The notes beneath the pieces were generated by a model. The model ran no database searches. It saw nothing but the letters and a program-made list of their open reading frames with translations, and had not been told where the DNA came from. DNA of 64,000 nucleotides from Betaproteobacteria bacterium RIFCSPLOWO2_12_FULL_62_58 (lineage in GTDB: Bacteria; Pseudomonadota; Gammaproteobacteria; Burkholderiales; SG8-41). A program made the position numbers and the translations under genes. This document shows positions 20,060-32,298 of this stretch, in pieces. How positions within the stretch are numbered: position 1 is the first letter of the stretch; every line of letters begins with the position of its first letter. The stretch spans positions 1 to 64,000 of the forward strand of contig MERI01000030.1 in NCBI GenBank assembly GCA_001772005.1, written 5' to 3'.

Positions 20060-20911
20060 ATGTCTTATACGACACTGGTCAGCGTCGCCGATCTCGCGGC
20101 GCATCTGAACGATCCGGGCTGGGTCGTGTGCGACTGCCGGCACGACTTGACGAAATACGAAGCCGGCCGGCGCGCGCATGCAAAGTCTCACATCCCCGGC
20201 GCGCGATTCCTGCACCTCGACGAAGACCTGTCCGGACCGAAAACCGGCGCCAACGGCCGTCACCCGCTGCCCCATCCCATAACGTTCACGCTGCGCCTCG
20301 CCGCGCTTGGGATCGACAACGGGAAACAGATTGTCGCCTACGATGCGAGCGGCGGCACCTACGCCGCGCGGTTGTGGTGGATGCTGCGTTGGGCGGGCCA
20401 CACGCGCGTCGCCGTGCTCGACGGCGGCTGGGACGCCTGGGTCAACGCTGGGCAGTCCGTCACAATCGAATCGCCCGCACCCCGGCCCACAACGTTTAAC
20501 CCGCAGTTGCAGCCTCAGCATGCGGTCAATGCGGCTTTCATCGAGGCACATCTCAAACGCGCCGAAATGTGCATGCTGGACGCACGCAGCGCCGACCGGT
20601 TTCGCGGCGAGAACGAAACCCTCGATCCGGTCGGCGGCCACATCCCCGGCGCCGTGAATCGCTTCTTCAAGCTTAACCTGGAGGCTGGCGGGCAATTCAA
20701 GTCGGTCGCGATTCTCAGGCAAGAATTCTGTGAGTTGCTCGGAAATAATGCGCCTGCGGAGGTGGCGCATTATTGCGGCTCGGGGGTTACCGCCTGTCAC
20801 AATCTGCTGGCGATGGAAATCGCCGGCCTCAGCGGCTCCCGCCTCTACCCCGGCTCGTGGAGCGAGTGGGTAAGCGATCCCTCGCGGCCCGTCGCTACGG
20901 GTGGTGTTTAA
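20060..20911 (+). CDS. sulfurtransferase (two rhodanese domains)
   Basis: HIPGARFLHLDEDLSG; C-terminal HYCGSGVTACHN. Confidence 0.9.
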   Translation: MSYTTLVSVADLAAHLNDPGWVVCDCRHDLTKYEAGRRAHAKSHIPGARFLHLDEDLSGPKTGANGRHPLPHPITFTLRLAALGIDNGKQIVAYDASGGTYAARLWWMLRWAGHTRVAVLDGGWDAWVNAGQSVTIESPAPRPTTFNPQLQPQHAVNAAFIEAHLKRAEMCMLDARSADRFRGENETLDPVGGHIPGAVNRFFKLNLEAGGQFKSVAILRQEFCELLGNNAPAEVAHYCGSGVTACHNLLAMEIAGLSGSRLYPGSWSEWVSDPSRPVATGGV

Positions 20912-21008
20912 AGTTCAAAGTTCGAGGTTCAAAGTTCTGGGTTCAAAGTTCAGGCTTACGGTCGAAAAACCTTGAACCTGGAACCTTGAACTCGGAACCT
21001 TGAACAGG
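20908..21008. repeat. tandem-word hairpin 3 (gttcaaag words)
   Basis: aaagttcaaagttcgaggttcaaagttctgggttcaaagttcag facing ccttgaacctggaaccttgaactcggaaccttgaac. Confidence 0.75.
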
Positions 21009-21010
21009 TT

Positions 21011-21403
21011 ATGAACGCCTTCCTCGCTGATCTGATCCTCGTCATCCACTTCCTGTTCGTGCTGTTCGTCGTGGGTGGGCTGATCCTGATCTGGATTGGC
21101 GCGGCGGCGGGCTGGGGCTGGGTGCGCAATCTCTGGTTCCGCGTGGCGCACTTCGCGGCGATCTTCTACGTCGTCATCGAATCGGTGATTGGCGTGGTAT
21201 GCCCGCTTACGATCTGGGAGGACGCGCTGCGCGGCGCGCGCGAGGAGAAAAGCTTCATCGCGCGCTGGGTGCACCGCATGCTCTTCTACGATTTTCCGGA
21301 ATGGGTCTTTACCATCGCGTATGTCGCATTCGCGCTGCTGGTAATCGCGACGTTCTGGTTCGTCCGTCCCGGATCACCGCGGCGTCGGCGCGGCGCGACC
21401 TGA
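21011..21403 (+). CDS. DUF2784 membrane protein
   Basis: Four TM segments; VVGGLILIWIGAAAGWGWVRNLWFR. Confidence 0.75.
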   Translation: MNAFLADLILVIHFLFVLFVVGGLILIWIGAAAGWGWVRNLWFRVAHFAAIFYVVIESVIGVVCPLTIWEDALRGAREEKSFIARWVHRMLFYDFPEWVFTIAYVAFALLVIATFWFVRPGSPRRRRGAT

Positions 21404-21420
21404 GTCTGCGCCCGGGAAAA

Positions 21421-21449
21421 GAAAAGGGGCGCCTCGCGCGCCCCTTTTG
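21421..21449. terminator. bidirectional terminator between convergent genes
   Basis: aaaaggggcgc-ctc-gcgcgccccttttg. Confidence 0.8.
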
Positions 21450-21468
21450 AAAACCCGCTCGAAGCCGC

Positions 21469-22740
21469 TCAACCCAGCGCGTCGCCCCAGATGTTTTTCG
21501 CCCAGCCCCAGGCGTAAGCCGCCTCCAGCTCGCTTGCCTTGCCGGACACACCGCCGGCGCCCTTGACCGGAACCACGGCCTTCTGCGCGGCATCGTACTG
21601 ATGCACGGATGCGACATGCATCGCGCTGCTGTCGCTCACGAAGCTGTAGCACGTGTTCATCATCACCGGCCGCTGGTTGACGGGCTGGCCTTTGAGCAGA
21701 GCAATCACGGCGGCCGCGCACACCTTGGCGTGCTGGTTCGCCATGCTCGCGGACTTGGGCATCGCCGGGGCCGACAGCGTCGCGTCGCCCAGCACGTGCA
21801 CGCCCTTCACCGCCACGGACTCCATGGTGAGCCAGTCCACGCCGCACCAGCGCTTGTTGACGTTGGCCAGGCCCGCGCGGTGCGCGACCTCGCCCGCCGT
21901 CTGCGCCGGGACCACGTTGAGCACCTCGGCCCGCACCTTGTCGCCGATGAAGATCGCGGTGTTGGTCTTCACATCCACATCCTGCAGCTCCATGTTCGGG
22001 CGGTACTCAACGATGCCCTTGTACGGACCGTTCCACGCCGCCATGAACAGCCCCTTCTTCGACTGCACGTCCTCGTTGGCGTCCAGGATCAGCACCTTGG
22101 ACTTGGGCTTGCGGGCCTTGAAGTAGAAGGCGACCTGGCAGGCGCGTTCGTACGGCCCCGGCGGGCAGCGGTACGGCGACTTCGGAATCTGGATTGCGTA
22201 CACGCCGCCGTCGCGCATGGCCTCGAGTTGCTTGCGCAGCGCGACGGTCTGGGCACCCGCCTTCCACGCGTGCAGGATCTTCGCCTGTGCTTCCGGAGTA
22301 TTCAGCGCGGGGATTTGCTCGTAACCAAAATCGATCCCGGGGGACACGATCAGCCGGTCATAGCCGAGCGTCGCGCCCGACTTGAGACGAACTTGACGGT
22401 TTGCCGGATCGACCGCCACCGCCTCGTCGCGCACCACGCGGACCCCGCGCTTGCGCAGGCCCTCGTAGCCCATGGTGATCGTCCCGATGTCGGTATTGCC
22501 GCCCAGCACGAGGTTGCTGATCGGGCAGGAGACGAACTCGGTGTTGCGCTCGACCACCGTCACGTCGATGTCGGGCGCCCAGAGCTTGATATGGCGCGCG
22601 GCGGTTGCGCCGCCGTAGCCGCCGCCGATCACGACCACCCGCGCCCCGCCGCCGGTGCCGGGGGTCGCGCATCCGGCCACCGCAGTAACGCCCGCGGTTG
22701 CGGACAGCCACTTGATGAATTCGCGTCTGGTGAGTGTCAT
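21469..22740 (-). CDS. fccB: flavocytochrome c sulfide dehydrogenase flavoprotein subunit (FccB-like)
   Basis: MTLTRREFIKWLSATAGVTAVAGC Tat-like signal; VVVIGGGYGGATAARHI; VSCPISNLVLGG. Confidence 0.85.
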   Translation of the reverse strand: MTLTRREFIKWLSATAGVTAVAGCATPGTGGGARVVVIGGGYGGATAARHIKLWAPDIDVTVVERNTEFVSCPISNLVLGGNTDIGTITMGYEGLRKRGVRVVRDEAVAVDPANRQVRLKSGATLGYDRLIVSPGIDFGYEQIPALNTPEAQAKILHAWKAGAQTVALRKQLEAMRDGGVYAIQIPKSPYRCPPGPYERACQVAFYFKARKPKSKVLILDANEDVQSKKGLFMAAWNGPYKGIVEYRPNMELQDVDVKTNTAIFIGDKVRAEVLNVVPAQTAGEVAHRAGLANVNKRWCGVDWLTMESVAVKGVHVLGDATLSAPAMPKSASMANQHAKVCAAAVIALLKGQPVNQRPVMMNTCYSFVSDSSAMHVASVHQYDAAQKAVVPVKGAGGVSGKASELEAAYAWGWAKNIWGDALG

Positions 22741-22750
22741 GGCCCCCTCC

Positions 22751-23116
22751 TTAGTAACCGCCGCGTGCTGCCGGTGCTGACGCCGCCGGGCCCGGCGTGA
22801 CGCTCGCAAAGTAGCCCGCAATGAGTTCGAGCTGTTCATCGGTGTAGCCCTTGGCGTGCTGGTGCATGATCGTCGCACCGCGCTTGCCAGTCTTGAAGTC
22901 CTTCATCGTCTGCAGCAGATAATCCTTGTTCTGTCCCGCCAGGCTCGGCGGAACGCCGCCCACGCTGCGCCCGTCGGTGCCGTGGCAGGCGGTGCAGGTC
23001 GCGGCGAGGCTGCGCGCGTAAGTAGCCTGGTCCTGTGCCGCGACGGGAACGGCGACCGCCGCCGCCAGCGCGAGCCCGGCGCACCACGCGCCGGTTCTGG
23101 AAATAGCTGATCTCAT
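22751..23116 (-). CDS. cytochrome c subunit (FccA/c4-like)
   Basis: Signal peptide; CTACHGTDGRS heme motif; adjacent to fccB. Confidence 0.85.
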   Translation of the reverse strand: MRSAISRTGAWCAGLALAAAVAVPVAAQDQATYARSLAATCTACHGTDGRSVGGVPPSLAGQNKDYLLQTMKDFKTGKRGATIMHQHAKGYTDEQLELIAGYFASVTPGPAASAPAARGGY

Positions 23117-23220
23117 GGCGTCCTCCTTAACTGTGGGTTTACGGCGCCGGGCGTCGTCGTTCCGGGTTGGTGTTGTTGATATAAGTTTGTGACTCATCCC
23201 GCGCCGAGTCAAGGCAAAAG

Positions 23221-23255
23221 AAAAAGCCCCGGTCCGCCGTGCAGCGCCGGGGCTT
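23221..23255 (-). terminator. clpA terminator
   Basis: Minus strand aagccccggcg...ccggggcttttt. Confidence 0.8.
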
Positions 23256-23276
23256 GGGAATCGCGGCCGGCGGCGG

Positions 23277-25532
23277 TCAGGCCACGCCGGCGGTTTCCTC
23301 GGCGACAACCAATCGTATTTTCTCGTCGCTGCCGATGTCGACCGTGACCTTGCCGCCGTTGGCAAGCCGCCCGAACAACAGTTCGTCGGCCAGCGCGCTC
23401 CGGATGGTGTCCTGGATCAGCCGCGCCATCGGCCGCGCGCCCATCTGCGGGTCGAAGCCCTTCCTCGCCAGGTAGCTCTTGAGCGCCGGGGTAAAGCTGA
23501 TCTCGACCTTCTTTTCCTCGAGCTGGACTTCAAGCTGCATCAGGAACTTGTCGACCACGCGCAGGATGACGTCGTGGTCGAGCGCCGCGAACGAGATGAT
23601 CGCATCCAGGCGGTTGCGGAACTCAGGGGTGAACAACCGCCTGATTTCGACCATTTCGTCGCCGGCCTGCTTGTTCGGCGTAAAGCCCATCGATGTCTTC
23701 GATAACTCGGAGGCGCCGGCGTTGGTGGTCATGACGATCACCACGTTGCGAAAATCCGCCTTGCGCCCATTGTTGTCGGTAAGCGTGCCGTGGTCCATCA
23801 CCTGCAGCAGGATGTTGTAGATGTCGGGATGCGCCTTCTCGATCTCGTCCATCAGCAACACCGAATACGGGTGCTTGGTGATGGCTTCGGTCAGGAGCCC
23901 GCCCTGGTCGAAGCCGATGTAGCCGGGGGGCGCGCCGATCAGCCGCGACACTGCGTGCCGTTCCATGTACTCCGACATATCGAAGCGGGTCAGCTCCACG
24001 CCCATGACGTAGGCGAGCTGGCGCGCAACCTCCGTCTTGCCCACCCCGGTCGGGCCCGAGAACAGGAAGCAGCCGATGGGTTTTTGCGGGTTGCCGAGAC
24101 CGGAGCGCGCCATCTTGATCGCCGTGGACAGCGCGGCGATCGCCTTGTCCTGGCCGAATACGACGGCCTTGAGATCGCGGTCGAGATTCCTGAGCGAATT
24201 GCGGTCATCGGCCGACACCGTCTGCGCCGGAATGCGGGTGATCTTGGCGATGATATCCTCGATCTCGTGCTTGCCGATAATGCGCTTCTGCTTCGACTTC
24301 GGCAGGATCTTCTGCGCTGCGCCGGCTTCGTCGATCACGTCGATCGCCTTGTCGGGCAGGTGCCGGTCGTTGATGAAGCGCGCGGAAAGTTCCGCCGCAG
24401 CGGTGAGCGCGGAGGCCATGTACTTGACGCCGTGATGGGCTTCAAAGCGCGACTTTAACCCGCGCAGGATGAGGATCGTTTCCGGCACCGACGGCTCGAC
24501 GACGTCGATCTTCTGGAAGCGGCGCGACAGCGCGTGGTCCTTCTCGAACACGCCGCGGTATTCGTTGTAGGTGGTGGCGCCGAGACACTTCAGCTGCCCG
24601 GTCTGCAGCGCGGGCTTGAGCAGGTTCGAGGCATCCAGCGTGCCGCCCGAAGCCGCGCCGGCCCCGATCAGCGTGTGGATCTCGTCTATGAACAGGATCG
24701 CGTGCGGGTTGTCGACGAGCTGCTTCAGCACCGCTTTCAGCCGCTGCTCGAAATCGCCGCGATACTTGGTGCCGGCAAGCAGCGCGCCCATGTCGAGCGC
24801 GTAGACCTGGCAGCGCTTGAGGATGTCGGGCACGTCGTTTTCGACGATGCGGCGCGCCAGACCCTCCGCGATGGCGGTCTTGCCCACGCCCGCCTCGCCC
24901 ACCAGCAGCGGATTGTTCTTGCGGCGCCGGCACAGCGTCTGCACCACCCGCTCCAGTTCGCGTTCGCGCCCGATCAGCGGATCGATCTTGCCCGCCAGCG
25001 CCAGCGCGTTCAAGTTGACGGTGAAATTTTCAAGCGCGCCGCTGGGCTGGGCTTCGTGTTCGCCCTCGGCGTCGCCGTCGCTCTTTGACGGCGCGGCCTG
25101 CGGCACCTTGCTGATGCCGTGCGAAATATAATTCACGACGTCGAGCCGGGTGACGCCCTTCTGGTGCAGAAAATAGACGGCGTGCGAATCCTTCTCGCCG
25201 AAGATCGCCACCAGCACGTTGGCGCCGGTCACCTCCTTCTTGCCGGAGGACTGCACATGCAGGATCGCGCGCTGGATCACGCGCTGAAAGCCCAGCGTGG
25301 GCTGGGTATCGACCTCGTCGCCCGCCAGGATGGGCGTGTGCTCGGTCACAAACTCGGTCAGCAGTTTTCTCAGGTCGTCGATGTCGGCGGCGCAGGCGCG
25401 CAGCACCTCGGATGCCGACGGGTTGTCGAGCAGCGCCAGCAGCAGATGCTCCACGGTGATGAATTCGTGGCGCTTCTGCCGCGCCTCCATGAAGGCCATG
25501 TGCAAGCTGACTTCGAGTTCCTGAGCAATCAT
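23277..25532 (-). CDS. clpA: ATP-dependent Clp protease ATP-binding subunit ClpA
   Basis: Clp N domain, two Walker A motifs ([26 protein letters not shown]), ClpS downstream. Confidence 0.97.
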   Translation of the reverse strand: MIAQELEVSLHMAFMEARQKRHEFITVEHLLLALLDNPSASEVLRACAADIDDLRKLLTEFVTEHTPILAGDEVDTQPTLGFQRVIQRAILHVQSSGKKEVTGANVLVAIFGEKDSHAVYFLHQKGVTRLDVVNYISHGISKVPQAAPSKSDGDAEGEHEAQPSGALENFTVNLNALALAGKIDPLIGRERELERVVQTLCRRRKNNPLLVGEAGVGKTAIAEGLARRIVENDVPDILKRCQVYALDMGALLAGTKYRGDFEQRLKAVLKQLVDNPHAILFIDEIHTLIGAGAASGGTLDASNLLKPALQTGQLKCLGATTYNEYRGVFEKDHALSRRFQKIDVVEPSVPETILILRGLKSRFEAHHGVKYMASALTAAAELSARFINDRHLPDKAIDVIDEAGAAQKILPKSKQKRIIGKHEIEDIIAKITRIPAQTVSADDRNSLRNLDRDLKAVVFGQDKAIAALSTAIKMARSGLGNPQKPIGCFLFSGPTGVGKTEVARQLAYVMGVELTRFDMSEYMERHAVSRLIGAPPGYIGFDQGGLLTEAITKHPYSVLLMDEIEKAHPDIYNILLQVMDHGTLTDNNGRKADFRNVVIVMTTNAGASELSKTSMGFTPNKQAGDEMVEIRRLFTPEFRNRLDAIISFAALDHDVILRVVDKFLMQLEVQLEEKKVEISFTPALKSYLARKGFDPQMGARPMARLIQDTIRSALADELLFGRLANGGKVTVDIGSDEKIRLVVAEETAGVA

Positions 25533-25557
25533 CTGGGTCTGAGAACCTGTCTCACTC

Positions 25558-25866
25558 TCAATTTTCTTCCATTACACACTGTAACGGATGTTGATGCTGT
25601 TTGGCGTACGACTTCACCTGTTCGACCTTGGTCGCGGCGACATCTTTCGCGTAAATGCCGCATACCCCTATTCCTTCCCGGTGCACCTTGAGCATGACCT
25701 GCGTGGCCTTCTCCCGGCTCAATGCAAAAAACTTTTGCAGCACGGCAACGACGAAATCCATCGGTGTGTAATCGTCGTTCAACAGCAGCACTTTAAACAT
25801 CGGCGGCGGCTTGACCTTGCTCTTCTTCGCCTCCAGAACCGTGTCTTCGCGATGCCTTGTTGCCAT
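25558..25866 (-). CDS. clpS: ATP-dependent Clp protease adaptor ClpS
   Basis: [23 protein letters not shown]; upstream of clpA. Confidence 0.97.
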   Translation of the reverse strand: MATRHREDTVLEAKKSKVKPPPMFKVLLLNDDYTPMDFVVAVLQKFFALSREKATQVMLKVHREGIGVCGIYAKDVAATKVEQVKSYAKQHQHPLQCVMEEN

Positions 25867-26106
25867 GCCAAAAAAATACGGTTAGTCTCGCGCCTCAACT
25901 GCTATTTTCACCATAATCCGGGAAATTTCAAGTAACTTTTCACGGCCATTCCTGGAGTATACTTGACTTCCCCCCCCAAATAGCCTAGAAAGCAATCGGG
26001 TGTTTGGCTTCAAGCTTTTCGCAGGACCGGTTTGGCCGTATGCGATCCTTGAAACTCAAACAGTTTGCGGGGATCACCACCCGCGTTTTTGATGAAGGCA
26101 GGGTAT

Positions 26107-26313
26107 ATGGCAACTGGTACTGTGAAATGGTTCAACGACGCAAAAGGCTATGGCTTCATCACGCCGGACGACGGCAGTGAAGATCTGTTCGCGCATTTCT
26201 CGGCGATCCAGATGGGGGGGTTCAAGACGTTAAAAGAAGGCCAGAAAGTGTCGTTTGAAGTGACCCAGGGTCCCAAAGGCAAGCAGGCGTCAAACATCCA
26301 AGCCGTTTCCTGA
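26107..26313 (+). CDS. cold-shock protein (CspA family)
   Basis: [23 protein letters not shown]...LFAHFSAI. Confidence 0.97.
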   Translation: MATGTVKWFNDAKGYGFITPDDGSEDLFAHFSAIQMGGFKTLKEGQKVSFEVTQGPKGKQASNIQAVS

Positions 26314-26353
26314 ACGCATTGCCGGGTCAAACCGGTGAGCGCGGCCCCAAATT

Positions 26354-26393
26354 AAAAAAGCCCACCCGACCGCCAGGTCTGGTGGGCTTTTCT
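26354..26393 (+). terminator. rho-independent terminator
   Basis: aaaaaagcccacc...ggtgggctttttc-like hairpin. Confidence 0.8.
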
Positions 26394-26582
26394 TGTCCCT
26401 GACGCCGCCTTTCCGGCAAACCGGAAAGCGAGCCTGTGGCGCAAGTGCTCCCTGTGACGGGCGCACGGTGTGTCTTTTCTTGTTCGTTCGCTTGCGGATG
26501 CTCGGCGCATGCGGCGTCTGAGTTCGGCGTCGATCGCGTCCACGAACCCGTCTGTGGTCAGACTCCCCGCGCGGGAAAGCGC

Positions 26583-27956
26583 CTACTTGCCCCAGGGCTT
26601 GATTGCATCCTTCAGCTTGTTGTACCCCTCGACGTAGCGGGGCCGCTTGACGCCGTAGATCTTGTCGAAGGTCTCCAGTTGTGCGTCGAGCCAGCGAGCA
26701 AGTTCGGTATTGCCCGGATTCGCGGCCTTGTAGGCCTCGTTGATCAGGACAAAGTGGATTCTCGGGTCGTAAGGCTGCTTCTCGCCGCCGACTGTCTCAT
26801 CCCCGGCCAGCAGGCGCAGGAGCATCGCGTCGGCGGAACCCAGCGTCTGTTCGAAGATCGGCTCGCCCTGCATGCGGTACATGACGCTCGTCATGTCGCG
26901 GCCGCTCTTCATGGTGAAGCCCATGTCGTTCCAGACCTTCTGCATGTCCGCGCCGGCCTTGACATGGTCGAGGACGATTTGCCCCCAGTTGCGCAGCACT
27001 TCCGGAGCATCGGCCATGAGGTCGGTCAAGCGGTCGCCGTCGAGGTCCGTCGCATAGACGATGACCTTGCGCTGCCGGATCATGTCATGCAGCAGCAGAC
27101 CGAAGTTGGTGTCGGAGATGTGTTCGTTGATTTCGCCGCCCCAGTTCTCCATGCCGGCCTTGAAGTCCTTGGGCAGCAGGGCGACGATCGCATCGACGTT
27201 CGCCTTGTGCTCTGCGTAGGCGTCGACGGAGTAGCGGCGCTTGAGCTCGAATTTCGTGTCCTGCAACAGCCAGCGCAGGATCCCCGCGTTGACGGCGTCT
27301 TCCTGGGCCTGGGTCGGTTTCGTGGCGACGCGCCCGAGCTGCCCTGTTTCGTGCACCATCTTCAGGAACAGACGCACGGCGTATGCCATCCTGACCCCGG
27401 GGGTGTTCATCTCGGAGTGGATGTTGCCGGTGTCCCGATCGACCCGGAACTTCTTGCCGTCCTGCGAGTAGGGCAGGCCGGGCATGAAACGCACGCTCGT
27501 GATCGTGCCATAGGGCCGGACATTGCAGTAGACCCCGGCCGCCGTGCGCAGCGGCGCATTGGCCGACTTGCCGTAAACCACCACCTTCTTGCCGTTATCG
27601 TTGACCATGAAATCACCGGCGGTGGACCACTTGATCGCGGTGTACTCGAGCTTGCCGAACCATTCGAGCGATGCCAGCTTGGTGTCGTGCCGGAACTGCG
27701 CCATCATGGGCACACCGAGGAACGGCAGGCCCAGCACGTCGAGCGCCATCAGCGTGCCGTTGAGCGCAAACATATCCGTCAACGCGTGCGCGACCGGCTT
27801 TACGTTGCCATACGGGTTGCCGCCTTCCCAGATGATCGCATCGGATATGCCCCGCGGCTGGATCTTGGATCGCTTGTAGATGCTGTCCAGCAGCTTGAAC
27901 AGATTACCGCTCTGTTCTTCCTGTGCGATCTTCAGCAGGTCAAGTCGTTCAGTCAT
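26583..27956 (-). CDS. uncharacterized 457-aa protein
   Basis: Long ORF with natural composition; preferred over the 567-aa antisense ORF; family not recognised. Confidence 0.7.
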   Translation of the reverse strand: MTERLDLLKIAQEEQSGNLFKLLDSIYKRSKIQPRGISDAIIWEGGNPYGNVKPVAHALTDMFALNGTLMALDVLGLPFLGVPMMAQFRHDTKLASLEWFGKLEYTAIKWSTAGDFMVNDNGKKVVVYGKSANAPLRTAAGVYCNVRPYGTITSVRFMPGLPYSQDGKKFRVDRDTGNIHSEMNTPGVRMAYAVRLFLKMVHETGQLGRVATKPTQAQEDAVNAGILRWLLQDTKFELKRRYSVDAYAEHKANVDAIVALLPKDFKAGMENWGGEINEHISDTNFGLLLHDMIRQRKVIVYATDLDGDRLTDLMADAPEVLRNWGQIVLDHVKAGADMQKVWNDMGFTMKSGRDMTSVMYRMQGEPIFEQTLGSADAMLLRLLAGDETVGGEKQPYDPRIHFVLINEAYKAANPGNTELARWLDAQLETFDKIYGVKRPRYVEGYNKLKDAIKPWGK

Positions 27957-28602
27957 GATTCTTCTTCTCCGTTCGAATGTAGTCGGTCAAGTGATCGGCG
28001 CGTTTCGGCGATCTTTGGGGGCGTCCCGAAGGGATCTGCGAGCAAGTTCGTAACGGCTGCGCCCGCTAGCACTTCCCATGTTGGTCCGCGGCCCGATTAT
28101 CTCATGATCTCCGCCGCACTTGCGAAAGACACTCGCTGATTTTGCGTAAACATCGCCTCGATTCTTCTTTTGCTTAACGATCGGCTCCTGCGGTGTTTTC
28201 AAGTCGAGAATTTCTGGTACGCGTTCGCCTCGCTGACTTCAGCGCGTAGCAGCCTCACGAGTTCCTGGATTGCTATCGCGAGGCCTTCACGCATAAAGAT
28301 GACGGCACCTTTGCATGGCGATCAGCTCGCGACGAACCGTGTTTCACTTCAAAGCAGGGCGGTAACCGCTTATGCGAGTTCCTCAAAGTGCCGGTCTGAT
28401 AAGTAAGCCCTTGCTCACGGGGCTATTCTCGACAGCGGCACACCGCGGGAAAATCGGGACATAATTTGTGCTATTGCACACATAAAAAAATTCTTCCGAG
28501 TAGGCGCTTGGCAGTCTAGACCCGTTATGTATAATGCATTGCAGCACGCATTGTGATCCCTATTTTCACAATGCGAGAAGAAGCCGCGATTGCAGTGAAC
28601 GC

Positions 28603-28801
28603 TAGGAGTTTGTCGGACTTGGCCCCGGCAAACTCCTAATGCAAAACCGGCGTGAGGAAAATGGCAAGAGAACATGATAGAGATGCGAATTCACCCGCAG
28701 TTTTCTTCACGTTCGACCCGTTCGGCGGGGTTTTTTTGGAATTGTCAGCCGGTTTTGCTTTTAGCAGCCTGTTCGGGCTGTTAAGTCCGACAGGCTGCTA
28801 G
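28603..28801. repeat. MITE/BIME-like palindromic element, copy C
   Basis: taggagtttgtcggacttggccccggcaaactcctaatgcaaaaccgg ... ccggttttgcttttagcagcctgttcgggctgttaagtccgacaggctgctag. Confidence 0.75.
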
Positions 28802-28819
28802 GTCAACGACGAGGAAACC

Positions 28820-30457
28820 ATGAGCACGAACCGTATCGCTTCCCTGTCTGAAGGTGTCGAGGTCCTGGGCAAAGTGACCCCGCAATTTTCCGAGATCCTG
28901 ACCCCGCAGGCGCTCGCCTTTGTCGCCAAGCTCTCGCGCAAGTTCGAGGAGCGCCGTCGCGAGTTGATGCAGCGGCGTGTCACGCGTCAAGCCGAGTTCG
29001 ACGCCGGCAAGCTGCCGGATTTCCTGACCGAGACCAGGCACATTCGCGAGGGCGACTGGACCGTCGCCCCCGTTCCGCACGATCTGCACGACCGCCGCGT
29101 TGAGATCACCGGGCCGACCGACCGCAAGATGGTGATCAATGCGCTGAACTCCGGCGCCAGCGTGTTCATGGCCGACTTTGAGGACTCGAACGCTCCCACA
29201 TGGGACAACATGGTCGAGGGCCAGGTCAATCTGCGCGACGCGATCAACCGCACGATCACGTTCACCAGCCCCGAAGGCAAGCAATACCGCCTCAACGACA
29301 CGATCGCAACATTGCTGGTGCGCCCCCGCGGCTGGCATCTTGTGGAAAAGCATGTGCTGATCGACGACGAGCCGGTTTCCGGCGCGATCTTCGATTTCGC
29401 GCTCTATTTCTTTCACAACGCGAAGACGCTGCTCGCCAGGAACAGCGGGCCTTATTTCTATCTGCCCAAGATGGAAAGCCACCTCGAAGCGCGGCTGTGG
29501 AACGACATTTTCGTCGCCGCCCAGCGCGAGCTCGGCGTGCCCGTGGGCACGATCAAGGCCACGGCATTGATCGAAACCGTGCTCGCCGCATTCGAGATGG
29601 ACGAGATTCTGCACGAGCTGCGCCAGCACTCGGCGGGTCTCAATATCGGGCGCTGGGACTATATCTTCAGCTGCATCAAGAAATTCCGTTCCAACAAGGA
29701 TTTCTGCCTCGCCGACCGCGCGCAGGTGACAATGGCGGCGCCGTTCATGCGCGCTTATGCCCTGCTGCTCGTCAAGACCTGTCACAAGCGCAACGCCTTC
29801 GCCATGGGCGGCATGGCGGCGCAGATTCCGATCAAGAACGATCCCGCCGCCAACGCAGCAGCGCTCGAGAAGGTGCGTGCCGACAAGCTGCGCGAGGCGA
29901 CCGACGGCTGCGACGGCACCTGGGTCGCGCATCCCGGACTGGTGCAGATCGCCAGGGCGATATTCGATCAGCACATGCCCACCTTGAACCAGGTTCACAG
30001 GAAACGCGATGACGTCAGCGTCACCGCCAAGGACCTGCTCAGCTTCCAGCCGGAAAAACCCATCACCGAGACGGGCCTTCGCAACAACATCAGCGTCGGC
30101 ATCCAGTACATCGGCGCCTGGCTCGCCGGCAACGGCTGCGTGCCGGTCTACAACCTGATGGAAGACGCGGCAACCGCCGAGATTTCACGCTCGCAGATCT
30201 GGCAGTGGATGAGGAGCCCGAAAGGCGTGCTGGAAGACGGCCGCAAAGTAACCAGGGAATTGTTCGGCATGCTGTTGCCGGAGGAACTGGCCAAGATCAG
30301 GACGCTGCTGGGGGAAGAAGGGTGGAAAGCCGGCAAGTATGAGGAAGCGGCGCAGCTTTTCGCCGAGATCACAACCAGCGACGATTACGTGGAATTCCTC
30401 ACGTTGCCTGGCTATGAATGGCTCACGCGCGATCTCAAGGTGCCGGTCGCGGCTTGA
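28820..30457 (+). CDS. aceB: malate synthase A
   Basis: [55 protein letters not shown]. Confidence 0.97.
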   Translation: MSTNRIASLSEGVEVLGKVTPQFSEILTPQALAFVAKLSRKFEERRRELMQRRVTRQAEFDAGKLPDFLTETRHIREGDWTVAPVPHDLHDRRVEITGPTDRKMVINALNSGASVFMADFEDSNAPTWDNMVEGQVNLRDAINRTITFTSPEGKQYRLNDTIATLLVRPRGWHLVEKHVLIDDEPVSGAIFDFALYFFHNAKTLLARNSGPYFYLPKMESHLEARLWNDIFVAAQRELGVPVGTIKATALIETVLAAFEMDEILHELRQHSAGLNIGRWDYIFSCIKKFRSNKDFCLADRAQVTMAAPFMRAYALLLVKTCHKRNAFAMGGMAAQIPIKNDPAANAAALEKVRADKLREATDGCDGTWVAHPGLVQIARAIFDQHMPTLNQVHRKRDDVSVTAKDLLSFQPEKPITETGLRNNISVGIQYIGAWLAGNGCVPVYNLMEDAATAEISRSQIWQWMRSPKGVLEDGRKVTRELFGMLLPEELAKIRTLLGEEGWKAGKYEEAAQLFAEITTSDDYVEFLTLPGYEWLTRDLKVPVAA

Positions 30458-30475
30458 CAGAAGGTTAATAAAGAT

Positions 30476-30499
30476 GCCCCGCAGTCGCGGGGCTGTTTT
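30476..30499 (+). terminator. aceB terminator
   Basis: gccccgc-agtc-gcggggctgtttt. Confidence 0.85.
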
Positions 30500-30683
30500 G
30501 TATAAGTAGCTGTTTACAAACGATATGTCTTGGTGATGCTGCGATTCATGGCGGATCCCGCAGCGGCGGCCCAATCGCGCTCCTGTCAACCGATGATCGG
30601 GAGAAGCCGTTAATGGCGTTGACCGATTAATGCGGTCGTTTTGCTATTTAAACAACATCTTCAACTCACCAAGAGGAAAAATC

Positions 30684-30941
30684 ATGAGCAAGCTTCTGTC
30701 CACTCTGTTGGCCGCCGTCTTCGCCGCTGTGACCATTACCCCGGTCGCGTTCGCCGCGGACGACACGAAGAAAACCGACGGTAAGGCGAAAGCCGCAGCG
30801 ACGAAAACCGAAGGCAAAGCGAAAGCCGCTGAAAAGAAAACCGAAGGCAAAGCGAAAGCCGCTGCGAAGAAAACCGAAGGCAAAGCGAAAGCCACTGCGA
30901 AGAAAACCGAAGGCAAAGCGAAAGCCGAAGAGAAGAAGTAA
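30684..30941 (+). CDS. Lys/Ala-rich (H1-like) repeat protein with signal peptide
   Basis: MSKLLSTLLAAVFAAVTITPVAFA signal then five KTEGKAKAxxK repeats. Confidence 0.8.
   Translation: MSKLLSTLLAAVFAAVTITPVAFAADDTKKTDGKAKAAATKTEGKAKAAEKKTEGKAKAAAKKTEGKAKATAKKTEGKAKAEEKK
30771..30935 (+). repeat. 33-bp coding tandem repeat x5
   Basis: aaaaccgaaggcaaagcgaaagccgctgaaaag-type unit. Confidence 0.9.
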
Positions 30942-30960
30942 CCTCTCTTTCTGTCCCGCA

Positions 30961-30990
30961 AAAGGCAAGGTTTCGACCCTGCCTTTTTTA
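30961..30990 (+). terminator. rho-independent terminator
   Basis: aaaggcaaggtttcgaccctgccttttttа-type hairpin plus T run. Confidence 0.8.
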
Positions 30991-31061
30991 TTTGAACGTG
31001 CGAACCGGAGCAGCGGCCAAAATAGGCCATCGTCTTCGGTTACTGCGTAACGCAGGTTAAA

Positions 31062-32293
<1,232 letters not shown>

Positions 32294-32298
<5 letters not shown>

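Noticed and set aside
21601-22800. 399-aa plus-strand ORF
   Set aside because: Antisense to fccB; His/Arg/Gly-rich composition typical of shadow ORFs.
26436-28139. 567-aa plus-strand ORF
   Set aside because: Antisense to the more natural 457-aa minus-strand ORF 26583..27956; GC-rich codon mirror artefact.
28781-29998. 405-aa minus-strand ORF
   Set aside because: Antisense to aceB.
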